Under the pieces are notes generated by a model that worked only from the letters and a program-made list of their open reading frames with translations, did not search any database and was not told the DNA's origin. Positions 10,001 through 21,955 of a stretch of DNA of 64,000 bases are shown piece after piece. Source of the stretch: Larix kaempferi (lineage: Eukaryota > Streptophyta > Pinopsida > Pinales > Pinaceae). The stretch covers positions 4,242,501 through 4,306,500 of the forward strand of contig BSBM01000712.1 in assembly GCA_027924585.1 (NCBI GenBank), given 5' to 3'. The stretch's first letter is position 1; each line of letters starts with the position of its first letter. The position numbers were made by a program, and so were the translations under genes.

Positions 10001-11339
10001 GGATAGTTGCTAGGGTTTGTCTTTCTCTTTGAAAGGATTGAAGAGGGATAGGCAATTCGAGGATATGCGTGTTGCAGCTATTCTACTGAGGGATCCCCTA
10101 TTGGATCTGATTCTAGTGATGGGGATTTTGAGGTAAATAATCAAAATAGGAAGGGCCCTAGTGTGGAAGGTAATAGATATTATTTAATATCTAGGAAGGA
10201 GGTTCTTGGTGATGATAAAGAGGGGGTTGAATGGGGTTTGGGTTGTTTTGAAGGGAAATGCCATAAGGGTTCTAGTAGAGGTAGAAGATATAATTTAGGC
10301 ATTGCTAAGGAGAGGGATCTAAACAGAGGGACCATGGTTGAGTTAATGACAATGAGGTTCATATGAATCCAATGAATCTTGCACGGATCATGGGTTAAAA
10401 TGATGTCTTGTACCATTGAGTTGACTATGTTCAATATGTGTCTTAACCTCAAAAAATCCAAGATACTTAAATTGCAAAGAGTGATTATCAATATTACGAA
10501 AACATTGAAGACATTATCAACACTAAGGGTCTATGCCAACTTGTGCAAGTAGTAGTTCAACACATTAGCCATGCTTTCATTAAAGGAACATAATAACACA
10601 CAAAGAATGATCCATATGTAACTACATTAACAATTCTCTTTTATTGCTCAATCCAATTTTACCTATCCACACCCCTCATGTTTGAACTAATCTAAGTGAT
10701 ATTGTTAACCCTTCCATCCAAGCACACATACGAACTTCTCATATATCTAGGTTAATTTGATATAATATATGATGCAATGCTTGTTAGAATTGGCTATTAT
10801 AATCATTACAAGGATAAGTATGGAAGAAGTCATCGTCTCCTATATATTTTTTTGTAGCTCTAAAGTCACAACACTTTGTAATGTAAATATCACTCCATAG
10901 TTTGCTTGGTTAGGTATGTTGTTGCTAAGAGGAAAAGATGCAAGACCCATTCAAATACAAGGGACTCATATTGAGGTCACTTGGTGTTTAGAAATAACAT
11001 CTATATGTATGTGAGAACTTTTCCATAACATTCTTATCAAAGACAAAATCATGTATGCAAAAATGTAATCAAAGACAAACTCATATACACAAGTGCAGAT
11101 CCATCTATTAATATGAAAAAATGATCCAATCATGTTGACTTTTTGGAAAAATGGAACATCGTTCCCAACGTCTATATAATGGAAACTCATGCCCTGAACA
11201 AAAAAAGGAAACTCATTCCCTATACAAAATATGGCCCATGGTGCCCTATAAAAAATATGGCAACTCATGCTGAAAATGCCACATCGTGGCTAGTGTACAT
11301 AGGAGGGTCTCTCAATCCTCCTACCCACCCTCGGAGATC
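10001..11339. other. AT-rich spacer, no gene recognised
   Basis: No credible coding pattern or element end. Around 10380-10410 it repeats the gatcatgggttaaaatgatg phrase also seen near 6087. The short open frames here have no family features. Confidence 0.55.
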
Positions 11340-12250
11340 CCAGGTGCATCTCCAAAATTGATCTTCCTCTTCTTCATGCTAGAGGTAGCTGGGTCCTTCT
11401 TGCGTCTTTGAGCACGCCCCCCTGAGCCCTGAAATGACAACAATAATATGTCAACTTTTCTTGGCAATTATACAAGTATAAAACATAATTTAAAAATAAA
11501 AATAGTTTTCAAATCTTGGATAACTCACCTCATGTGAGACTATAAGTCGTGAGGGGGTCTCCCTCCTTTGTGATCCTAGTCTCTCGGCAATGCCACCATG
11601 CAACATTTAGAACAATAAGATAAATGTTGAAACTAGATGCATATAGTAATTTTCGTTAAAATTCAACGAGATTTTCATAAACTGGTCAATCTCATTGTGA
11701 ACAAAATCGACTGGTCTTCAGGGCTAGCGGATGGAGCAGTCGGCTTGACATCCTGCTCCAATGCTAGGGTGGATGGTAAAGGGGAGGATGTAGCCACATT
11801 TATGGTGGCTACACCACTGGGGGGAATAGTGGAAGAAGGGGGGGTGGCAGAAGGAGGCATGGACTGGGGTGGGCGAAGTGGAGATGGACGTCTAGGGCTA
11901 TAAACCCTATCTAGTTGTAGTATGGATCGGGGCACCCTAGAAGGGGAAGTGAGTGTGGTGGGGGAATGTGGGGTGGGGTGAGGTCTATGTTGCGGTAGAG
12001 GGATGAGTGACTGTGGATGGGTGGTGTGCCGTGGTCAGATGGGGGAGGGTGGGAACATGGGAAACTGATATGGAGGTGGAGCTAGATATGAAATGTAAGG
12101 GGGATATGGATGGAACTGTGGTTCTATATAGGAGGGGGGCATGGATGGAAGGGGTTGGGGAATGGGGCATGTGTACTAGGGAATACAACTAGCATATAGG
12201 GTGGCCGAAAGGTCGGGGAGGGAGGAATAACAGCACTGGCAGGCGGAGGT
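11340..12250 (-). pseudogene. element X1, C-terminal exons (unclassified)
   Basis: Minus-strand frames give a basic segment (GGRAQRRKKDPATSSMKKRK, near 11350-11430) and Pro/Ser/Thr-rich segments (11675-11935, with PPSATPPSSTIPPSGVAT; 11985-12188). A basic tail plus a proline-rich linker looks like the end of a nuclear transposon protein, but no catalytic motif is visible. Positionally it matches the low-coordinate end of X2 (23530-23620), which also has a K/R-rich end. Function unknown; linkage to the 14600-15790 block is inferred from order only. Confidence 0.4.
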
Positions 12251-14599
12251 GCTCGCACTTGTATACACATTTATAACCTCATAGTTTAATATAGAAAAAT
12301 ATAAATATACACGGACAAGTCATCATATTTGAAATTAAATTTATGCTTTAATACACATGATACATGTGCACGTGTAGAACTTTTGGTCCCCGGTGGCGGT
12401 GGCTGGTCGCTGGAGCCCATGGACACCTGTGCGAACACTTCAATTTTAAGACCGAATTTATAAAAACAATATTAACAATATTAAACACAATGCGGATGAG
12501 AATGACAACGATGGTACTTAAAAAACATGACTGCAATTATTTTATATTCAAGTTAGATGATAATGGTTTGATGGGCTTTGGATATTATATACCATTTTTA
12601 TTGTATTGGTGCAGTTTATTTGTTCAAGACTTGGTAAAGAACATGGTTGTGGGGATCGAGTCCTTTGACCCACAATGGATTGGGCCCATGATAGGAAGAA
12701 ATTACGCATTATGTGGTCATTCATTGAAGATAATGTGGCAAGGAAGGTTGACAATTTATGCTTGAAGTGTTTGATGGGAAAAGTTGTCATTGATATCCAA
12801 TATTCTGAAAGGATAGAAAGTGGCATGGCATGAAATTAAAATTAAATAAGGTGACAGGGCATAAAAGGTGACATGGTGATATTTTCCTTTTCTAGAGTCA
12901 TCCCCATGAGTAGGTGAGCTTTTCCTTGGCCCTAGAGAGATGTGCAGTGCATTATAAGCGAATGGAATTCATGTCCATTTACAAATTTGAATTGGAAACC
13001 TATGTAATGTGTTTGGGTTCTTGATGAAGAGTTCCTAGGTTTTGATGTCTTCTTATATATTTGTAGTTTCCTACAAGCTTGATTCACCCAGTGGAAAAGT
13101 ATTTGAATCCCTAGAGTGAGGATATTGAGTCCCTTTATTTCCATAACATTTACATCATCAAATAAAATGGCATCTCATTGTTTCAATTTGCAAAGAGGTG
13201 CTAAATAGCAGTTAAGCTAGTGTGCATGTTATTTAATACACTTTAGAGTGTTGATCGTTAGAAAAAGGAAGAAAGAGAAATCTTTTTCATGATTAACTTA
13301 CTTACAAGCTTGAATGTGCCATGTTCTTTTGCATTGAATGAGTAATTATGTGTTCTTGATTGAATAAATATGTTGTCAGAATCATATCACTTGATTGAAA
13401 TCAAAGAAATCTTGAGTGAAATGAGTTAAATGAGTATTCTTGATGCCAAATGTTTTACTAGGTGGTATTTGAATCAAGATAATAGCAAGGCCCCATAGAA
13501 CATATTTGTAAGATTATTGTTCTTCCTTATGGCCCTTACATCATTTTCAAAAACTTTAGTGACAATACATGTGATAAGTTGTTTTACCTTGTTTATATGT
13601 CTTTCCTAATAGCATGTTCTAGGAGCAGTAGTATGATTACTTTTAGTCTCAAGTATTAGAATAAATTGGAAATCCCATGATAATAAACTAGGGTAATAAG
13701 GATATGAGAGACATCAAGTTCTTGAATTTTTGGAAGCTTGACCACTATGATTCTCTTTTTCCTGAGCGTTTTGCACAATGCAGTGAAAATTCATAGCAAT
13801 AAATAGTTTTCCTATTGGTCTCGGTGGATGCAAAAGTGACAAGTACAACATCTCAATGAACTCAATTGATGCAACAAAGTTAGCAAAAGCATATAAGTGA
13901 TTTGACCACCTTTACAATTAAAAGAACCTATTAGTAGAATATGTGGGAAAGTGATAATTACCATGGTAATATATTCTCAAATTTTAATCTTGAAGAACAC
14001 ATGGCATAAGGGCATGGCAGGAAAGGTTGATTTGGTGGACAAAGTGATGGGCATTGGAGCCATTGGCACACCTATTGAGCCAAGAGTCAAATGACCCATA
14101 CTGTGGTCATTTGAAGATGATTTGGACAAGGAGAGTACATGGAAAAGATAAATTTGATGACATGGTGACAACTGGAAAAGAAACAATAACACACATGGGA
14201 TTGGTCAAGCACAGGAAGAGAAAGAAAGCATTGGATGGTATTCTGAGGATGAAGGACACTGGGAGCATCACCAAAACCCCATCTACAGGCTCATCATTGG
14301 TCAAGTAAGAATGACAGAATTTGGAAATTTCTCTCCCATTTGTATAATCATCAAAGGTCTAGGATTCCTAAAGTGAACATGGACAAATGTTTCTAGTTTT
14401 CTTAGGTTTTCATGTTTTAAAAGGTTTCATTTTTTTTGGGTGGGATTATACAAATTTATAGCTCTCAAATAAATTAGACATATGATAAACACAACTGTAA
14501 AATAGGATGATAAAATGGTAATTACTCAGTGCTAATTAATTTGTAATTACTGAACGCAAATTACTCGTAACTGGATCTAATTATTCAAAGTAAAGAAGT
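12251..14599. other. spacer within or beside X1, nothing recognised
   Basis: Mostly AT-rich. Two places share a weak resemblance (about 12640-12760 and 14010-14130, both with a tgtggtcatt...gaagat phrase), so an old repeat may be present. No open frame has family features. Confidence 0.45.
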
Positions 14600-15794
14600 T
14601 ACCTATGTTTATGGTGCCCCAATCTCCTCTGCTGCCGCCATGGCTCCATCGAGGTCAAAGGAACCGACGTCCTCCCACCTGCGGGATGGAGACTTGGCCT
14701 CGAATAACTATACATTAAAACAAATAAAGTCAACAATGTGTAATTCAGAGTTAAATATATTAAACAATATGATATCAAATAAAATACAACAAATACTTGA
14801 ACATTAAATAAAACAATATCAAACCTGATACATGAAGATCCTTGTGGCATGTTGGTGCGTATCACCATGGAAAGAATGACCATAGTGAGAACAACGATAT
14901 GCCATTGTTCCAGAAGAACTAGAAGGGCTCGCCTATGTTCAACTTGTACCCGACATGTCCTGGACACCACCCATAGACTATGCAGTTGTCTGTCTCATCG
15001 ATGTCCTCCCGGCTCTGGGAAGACATGGATACAAATTTTTTGTGTCTAAGCAAGTCATGTGTGGCACGTCTGACGAAGTCATGAATCTCATCTAGACTGC
15101 TACCAAACCCGGGTGGCTGAGGAGGGGGGTTTATCTCTCTCCTAGGTGTAGAAGTTCCTCTAAGTGGGTTGCAGTGTGCCTAAGGTCGATCTTGGGAAGA
15201 ACCAAGACCGACACCCCTGAAACTCAACGATGTCAAAATAGTTGACATGGTACCCTAGTTAAAAATTAACCCACAATTTCCGAAGGAAATACTGTGGGAC
15301 CTCTAAATTGTTGCATGGGGGCCTATCAAACACCATGAACCACTTCTTTCTCTAGTTATCTCTCCATGGCTGGTAAATGCACCATTCCATGCAAACTCGA
15401 GCCCACATAACAGATGGAGGTTGTCCTGTCGAGGGAACTATGAACTTGCTATACAACTAGGCTTTGATGATGTTGAGGTCATTTATATGCTCTTTGAACA
15501 ACGCAGTGGAGTAGTGTTCCCTCATTCCCATCCTATATTGGCTCAAGTTTGTTATCTCACTATGTGCAATATTGATTGATTCAATAATGTTTTGCAGTGA
15601 TGAACCCAAGGAAACCCGAGAGGGTTCCTTGGTGTTGTTCAATTCATTACTTAGTGCCCTCAATTCATTTAAATCTTAGTGTAATTGATATTCAGGGTTT
15701 TCATTCTATTCATTGTCAGTTCCCATGTTGTCTTCTGAAGGTTGGGTTTCAATGGTTTCATCGGATGGTTCAGGTGTGTTTGACATCTTGTTAG
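14600..15794 (-). pseudogene. element X1, N-terminal and central exons (unclassified)
   Basis: Read from 15794 downwards the frames give an acidic N-terminus (NTPEPSDETIETQPSEDN), a helical block (SLQNIIESINIAHSEITNLS) and a tryptophan-rich block (MWARVCMEWCIYQPWRDN). Then come YFLRKLWVNF and LGYHVNYFDIVEFQG, followed by DEIHDFVRRATHDLLRHKKF and DETDNCIVYGWCPGHVGYKL. Single stops interrupt it. The YFLxKLxVxF-LGxHVNYFDI-FQG block recurs in X2 at 25330-25420, so this was a real protein of a repeated element. I do not recognise the family; a DNA-transposon protein is possible. Confidence 0.55.
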
Positions 15795-16094
15795 GTGTAG
15801 ATGGCCTGCAATGAAATTTTCTTGGTTTTTCAATGGATTGTAATTTTTTTAAAATTAAAATTCAAATGGAAAACAAAAAAAAACAAAAAAAAAAACAAAT
15901 TTGTGCTTTGAGGAGCACCTACCTGGAGAAATGGATGGCGCCGTGGTGTAGGGGCAATTTGTTGGTGTTGAGGATAATTTGGTTTCTCGAAGACGTGTTC
16001 ATAGGGTTGCACAGTGTGCTCACAGGATTACATAGTGGGATCACGGGTCTATCGAAAATGAAAAACCTGTGAGCTCTATTTTTTTTATAAAAAA
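15795..16094. other. AT-rich stretch upstream of X1
   Basis: Contains A-runs at 15885-15897 and 16080-16096. No coding support. It would be the 5' flank of X1. Confidence 0.5.
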
Positions 16095-16275
16095 ATAGAG
16101 GCGTGCACGCGTCATTGAAGCGCGCGTGCCATTTTGTGCATACGCGTCAAAGATGCGTGCGTGCCCCTTTTTCCATGTGGACGTTCATCATTTCCGAAGA
16201 AGCAACGCGTGCGCTCATTTGGTTGCACGTGCGTGTCGCTTTGTTTCTTCCACTCACGCGTTGTTGTTGCGGTAT
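16095..16275. other. CpG-rich patch with short inverted motifs
   Basis: About 180 bases dense in words such as gcacgcgtc, gcgcgcgtgcc, tacgcgtc, gatgcgtgcgtgc, aacgcgtgcgc and gcacgtgcgtg, in both orientations. It lies just upstream of the X1 coding region and beside the C/T-rich array. It could be a subterminal motif cluster or promoter of X1; neither terminal repeats nor a target duplication was found. Confidence 0.45.
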
Positions 16276-16299
16276 TTTTGGTTACCAGCTTCATGCGGG

Positions 16300-17045
16300 T
16301 ACCCGTATCACCCCCAAACCCTTATTATCACCCCTCCATACTCTCTCTCTTTTACCCCTTCCCTCCTCTCTCTAACTTCCCTAATTCTCCCTAAACCCAT
16401 ATGCTCTCACCTCTATTCATACCCACACTAATATCTCTTTCCCCCAATCCCGTACAAAATAGCTCCACTCTCTCTCTTTTCCCCCAACCCTACCCTACAA
16501 TCACACACTTGACTCTCTGTTAATATCTCTCTTTATCTCACTCTTCCTTACTCCCCTACTCCTCCACCTACACTTAACCCCCACCCCTCTCTCTCTTCCC
16601 CGACTTGCTAACACACCATGACCCATTGGTTCTCTCTCTCCCTCTCTCTATCTAACACACACACATGCACACACACACGCATCCCTATGTCTCCCCTTAC
16701 CACTAACTCCTCTCCCCTCTCTCTCTCTCTTCCTAACCTATTCTCTCACTCTGTTTCTCCCCTTATCCACTTACCCCAAATATCCTAACACCCCCTATGT
16801 ATCTACTTCTAACAACTTAACACCCCACTCTATCTCTACCTATAACCCCTTAACACCTCCCCCTCTCTCTCTATCTCTAACCCCTTACCACCACCCAATC
16901 TCTCTCTGTCTCTCTGTCTCTCTCTCTTACCCAAACACACGCCCCCCTCACCCATACCCCCCTTTCTCTATAATCACCCTACTCCTTCCCAAACCTCTAA
17001 CCCCCCCCTCTTTCTCTCTCTCTCCTCTTCCCCCTAATTCTGGGA
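16300..17045. repeat. C/T-rich decayed tandem array, left block
   Basis: Strongly strand-biased (C, T and A with very little G). Built from recurring phrases such as ctcctccacctacac, cccattggttctctctct (16624), accactaac and taatcaccctactcctt (16973). The same modules recur in the right block after 18480. The ORFs here follow from the composition. Confidence 0.85.
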
Positions 17046-17141
17046 AAATTTTAAGAACCCCGCCAATTTTCTATGTATAATAAATGAATGAATCCCCATA
17101 ATATATAGGAAAATATGAAGGCTATTTTATCAATGTTTTAT

Positions 17142-17176
<35 letters not shown>

Positions 17177-17616
17177 AGAATATCTCATTGAATTATATAA
17201 TTTTGTAAATTCTTTGCGAATATTTCACTAAATTATAAAACCTTGTAAAGACTTGGCGAATATTTCGACAAGTTTCTCCTTGGTAATTCATGCCCCCCTA
17301 CATGCCAAATTATGTGGCTATAAAGGAAGTCCCATACCCCAAGCATAATTCCTCAAACACTCACGAAAACTTTATTTCCACTTCACCGATCGCAAGCTTC
17401 ACAATACCCATGTTTCTTAGGGAAGCTTTGGATTTGAGGTGAAGGGATTTAGAACACTCTTAAATGCAAATGGGTCATTATAAAAAGTTATAGTAAATAT
17501 CAACAGCCCTTCTCATGTGGACATTAAGCAACTTGCAAAATGTTATTCAACCCATAAAATTTGGATGAATGTAACTTCAACTTCGATTTCCATGATCGAT
17601 AGAAGCTGAAAGAACC
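17046..17616. other. AT-rich insertion within the C/T-rich array
   Basis: Composition changes abruptly at about 17046. It includes a (TA)n run at 17146-17174 and a TATA-like word ggctataaagg at about 17320. It may be part of a further inserted element, but I could not define its ends. Confidence 0.5.
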
Positions 17617-18189
17617 ATTAGAGGACATTTAGGTAAAAAATGGGCCTCCTAAGGAAAATAATAAGAAAATAATAAAATAATAGTAGAGAGAGAGTAAAAA
17701 ACTTATTTTTTGGGTTGTATTTTCGACTTATCTCCTAGTAGGTTTACTCAAATTTCAAGAGGGACGAATCGTTGGATGCATAATTAAATTATGCGTCAAA
17801 CGAGTACCCAGGTTGCATACTTTTAACAACATTCACACCATGAAAAATTGAAAATACATTAAAAAACGTGTTTCTAGTAAGAGAAAACACGTTTTTTAAT
17901 GTATTTTCTATTTTTCATGGTGTCGATGTTGTTAAAAGTATGCAACATGGGTACTCGTTGGATGCATAATTTAATTATGCATCCAATGAGTCCTCCCGCT
18001 TGAAATTTGAGTAAACCTACAAGGAGATAAGTCGAAAATACGATCCAAAAAAGTAGTTTTTATTTTTTCCCTCCATTTTTTTAGGTGCTCCCTTTTTGAA
18101 TTTTAAATCATTTTGATTGGTTAATACATGATGACATGGAATTTGTATTATATTTGGAAGGCCCATTTTAAATTGAAATTTCCTCTAAT
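17617..18189. mobile_element. foldback MITE, copy 1 (573 bp)
   Basis: Starts attagaggacattt and ends aaatttcctctaat. The interior is one long inverted repeat: the arms carry ggatgcataattaaattatg, cttttaacaacat, ccatgaaaaat and tacattaaaaaacgtgtttt and meet at about 17872-17884. A second copy lies at 48077-48638, with its outer unpaired segments in the opposite order. It has no coding capacity. A target duplication longer than 2-3 bp is not visible. Confidence 0.88.
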
Positions 18190-18479
18190 TCCCTAGCAAC
18201 TTCCATTTTTGGAAATCAGGGGCAAATGGGAAACGCCTAGCAATTTTTGTGGTCTAACAAAGGTTTAAATCCATTTTTAGAAGGGATAAATTGTTTTAAC
18301 TTGAATCCCCTTTTTAAATTCAATGGGGCTAACCTCCTATTCATCTAAAATAAGTAAATAAAATGTGGGCTAATCATACTTGACCGGTGCTTAATAAACA
18401 ATTATCCTATTAAAAATTTAAAACCCCTAAATTTATCCCATGGGCTAAGATTAGCCCTTAAAATTTTCCATGCCCTAAT
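18190..18479. other. AT-rich stretch right of MITE copy 1
   Basis: No coding or repeat structure recognised before the C/T-rich array resumes near 18480. Confidence 0.5.
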
Positions 18480-18653
18480 TCATACTAATCCCGTCTATCA
18501 CTCTCTCTCACTTCCCTATTTCTCCACCTATAGCTAACCCCCACCCCTCCTCTCTCTCTCTATCCATTTCCTCTCCTTAATAACCCTTACCAACCCCTAA
18601 CATCTAACCCATTATCTCTCCCACTCTATCTACCTCTAACCACTTACCACTCC

Positions 18654-18718
<65 letters not shown>

Positions 18719-19174
18719 TGTTTCTCTCTCCCCCCTAATTCTTAGTAACCCCTAACCTCTAACCCCTTAACACTCCCCTTCTCTCTTTACCTATAACCAT
18801 TTACAACCCCCCTTCTCCCTCTAATCACCCTAATTTCCTCCCCAAACCTCTAAACCCCCCTCTCTCTCCCCCCTATTCCCCCGAACTCTTAATAATCCCC
18901 TCTATCACTGTCTCTTACTACCCTAATACTCCACCTTCACCTAAACCCTACCCCCCTCTATTTCTCTCCCCCTCATCTCCCTAACCCTTACTAACCCTTT
19001 AACAGTCCTCCTCTCTCTTTACCTCTAACCGCTTACCACTCCCAATGTATATCTCTCTTTCTCTAACCCAAACACCCATGCTGATCACCTATACCCACCT
19101 TTCTCTCCGATCACCCTAATTTTGTTTCCAAACCCATAACCCCCCCCCCTCTCTCTCCCCCATATTCCCCCTAA

Positions 19175-19205
<31 letters not shown>

Positions 19206-19818
19206 CCCCTAACTCTTACTGGACCCTAACCTCTAATTCCTTAACACTCCCCCTCTCTTTGTAACTCTAACTACTTACCACCCCCCAATGTCTCCCTCTC
19301 TCTCTAACCCAAATACTCATGCTCCTCACATATACCCCGCTTTCTCTCCAATCATTGTAACTTCCTCCCAAAAACCCCACCCACCCTCTCTCTCTTTGCC
19401 CCCCTCCGCTTCCACCTAACTCATACTAACCTCCTCTCTCACTCTCTTTCACTCCCCTACTCCTCCACCTACACCTAACCCTGACCCCCACCCCCTATCT
19501 CTCCCCTCCTCTACCTAACCCTTAGTAACCCCTTCTCCATTGTCTTTCTCCCCTGCTCCACTTACCCCCAATCTCCTAGCACCCCCCTCTATCTCTAGCT
19601 CTAACCCCTTACCATTCCCCAATCTCTCTCTCTCTCTAACTCTTACTAACCCCCTCTTTCACTCTCTCTCACTCCCCTACTAATCCACCTACACCTAACC
19701 CCCCACCCCGCTATATCTTCCCCAACCCCCTAACACACCAATGCCCCATTGGTTCTCTCTCTCTTTCACACACACACACACACAGACATCCCTGTGTCTC
19801 CCCCTACCACTAACACCC

Positions 19819-19854
<36 letters not shown>

Positions 19855-21450
19855 CCCTCCTCTCCCTAACCCTTACTAACCCCATATCAAACTCTCGTTC
19901 TCCCCCTTATCCACTTACTCCCAATATCCTAATACTTCCCTATGTCTCTACCTCTAACCGTTTAACACCCCCCATCTCATTGTACCTCCAATCCCTTAGC
20001 ACCCCCCAATTGATTTTAATGTTACCATCACAAAACCAAACAATATAGTTGTAATGTTAAATATTACGTACACATTTTGGTGAACAAAATCGCGTACACA
20101 TTATTGTTACCTACTCTCCTAACCCCTCAAACCTCATAATAAACCTCTCTACAATTCCCAAACACCCCCAAATTAATCTAATAGAACCCCCCCCCCCAAC
20201 CCACTAGCACCCCCTACTCCTACTTCTCCTAACAAACCCCGTCGTACTCCACCTCTAACCCCGGCCACCATCCTCTCCCTTCCTACACCTACCCATGTCT
20301 CTCCTCCACCTACCCACTACTCGTAAGCCTCTTTAAATCTCACCCAATCCCCTAACAACCCCATGCTCTCTCTATCTCTCACCCCCCCTACTCCTCTCCA
20401 TACCTCTAACCCCTCCTCTGTCTCTCTCTCTCTTTCCTAACTCTTACTAACCCCCTATCCTTCTCCTCCTTCTCTCACTCTCTTTCTCCCTTGATCCACT
20501 TACCACAAATCCCCTAACACCTGCCTTTGTCTCTACCTATAACCCCTTAAGAATCCCCCCTCTCTCTACCTCTAGCTCCATACCACCCCCCAATGTCTCT
20601 CCCTTACCTCTCTCTCTCTCTAACCCAAACACCCACACTCCTCACCTATACTCCCTTTCTCTCTAATCACCCTAAGTTCCTCCCCAAATGCCTACCCCCC
20701 CCTCACTTCACCCCCACCTCTTCCCCTCGATTCTTACTAACCCCCTCTCTCACTCTCTCTCAGTCCCCTACTCCTCCACCTACACCTAACCATCACCTCT
20801 CTCTCTCTCTCCCTCAACCCCTTAACACATCACTACCCCATTGGTTCTCCGTCCCTCTCTCTCTCTTAGAGACAAACACACACACACACACACATCCCTA
20901 TGCATTCCTCTACCACTAACCCCCCTCCTCTCTCTCTCTCCCCCCTATCCCTAATTCTTACTAACCCCTTCTCTAACTTGCATTCTCTCTTGATCCACTT
21001 ACCCCCAATATCCTAACAACCCACTTTGTCTCTACCTCTAATCCCTTGACAATCCCCTTCTCTCTCTCTACCTCTAACCCCTTACCAACCTCCAATATCT
21101 CTCCCATTACCTGTCTCTCACTCTAATAAAAAAACTCACCCTCATAACCCATACCCCCCTTTCTCTTTAATCACCCTAGTTTCCTCACCAAACCGCTAAC
21201 CCCCCCTCTCTCTCGCCCCCCTCCCTCTTCCCCCTAACTCATGCTAACCCCCTCTCTTACTCCCTTACTCCTCCAACTACACCTGAATCCGACCCCCCCT
21301 CTGTCTATACCCTCCTCTCCCTAACCATTACTAACCCCATATCTAACTCTCTTTATCCCTTGCTCCACTTACCCCCAATAACCTAACACCCGCTTATGTC
21401 TCTAGCTCTAACCCTTTAACACCCCCCTCTTGTTATACCTCTAATAAGAG
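18480..21450. repeat. C/T-rich decayed tandem array, right block
   Basis: Continuation of the left block. The phrase ctcctccacctacacctaac and its variants recur near 18519, 18920, 19450, 19670, 20763 and 21260. The taatcaccctaatttcctcc phrase recurs near 18823, 19120, 19350, 20666 and 21168. The module with cccattggttctc followed by a CA run recurs near 19743 and 20831. Spacing is irregular, so this is a heavily rearranged higher-order array. Neighbouring ORFs have no protein features. Confidence 0.85.
18657..18714. repeat. (CT)n microsatellite
   Basis: Uninterrupted CT dinucleotides over about 58 bases, the longest pure run in the C/T-rich array; a shorter one lies near 19172-19202. Confidence 0.95.
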
Positions 21451-21955
21451 ACAATGCAATTCTTGCACATAGGGGTCAAATTTGTGAATTCCATGTCTAT
21501 GAACTTGTAGCTATTGTTCCCACATGGAACCTTCCCAAACACACATGTGGGATCTCACAAAACTCAGTTCTGCACCATGGTTGGAATTCTATGGCCCTGA
21601 CAAGGTTTAAGATGTGTCCCTAAAAGCCTATAGGAGGTGAGTTTCACTTTTCCATAAACTGATGACCGTGGCTCGGATCGACAAATTTTCAACTCCAATG
21701 GAATTAGGACATCATATTAATGCTAGGGTTGCCCCTCTCATGTGGATCCATGTCCCTTAGAGTATTTTTAGTATGGTTTTGGAAACTAGGATTTCGCTCC
21801 GTAAGGGATAGTGCAATTCTTGTAGAAAGGGATCAATTTTGGAAATTCCTTGATCGTGAACTTGTGGATAGTGTTCCCATGTGGAACCTGCCTAGACACA
21901 CTTGTAGGACTCTTCAAAACACAATTTTGCTGCACGGTTGGAATTCTATGTAGGA
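21448..21955. repeat. 150 bp direct duplication, about 358 bp apart
   Basis: 21448-21600 and 21806-21955 share a run of phrases in the same order (tgcaattcttg, gaacttgt, tgttcccatgtggaacc, cacggttggaattctatg). The intervening about 200 bases are not duplicated. Confidence 0.8.

Noticed and set aside
12007-12192. Gly/Met/Trp-rich plus-strand frame
   Set aside because: Antisense to the Pro/Ser-rich minus-strand segment assigned to X1; composition only.
17300-17420. Promoter of a host gene (ctataaagg then a possible leader)
   Set aside because: No coding frame follows within a reasonable distance; the MITE and the C/T-rich array come next.
16103-20919. Pro/Leu/Ser-rich open frames in the C/T-rich array
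   Set aside because: Composition-driven; three frames are open at once and no start context or domain is visible.
16300-21450. Interstitial telomere array (CCCTAAA)
   Set aside because: ccctaa words are frequent, but no run of the seven-base plant telomere unit is present.
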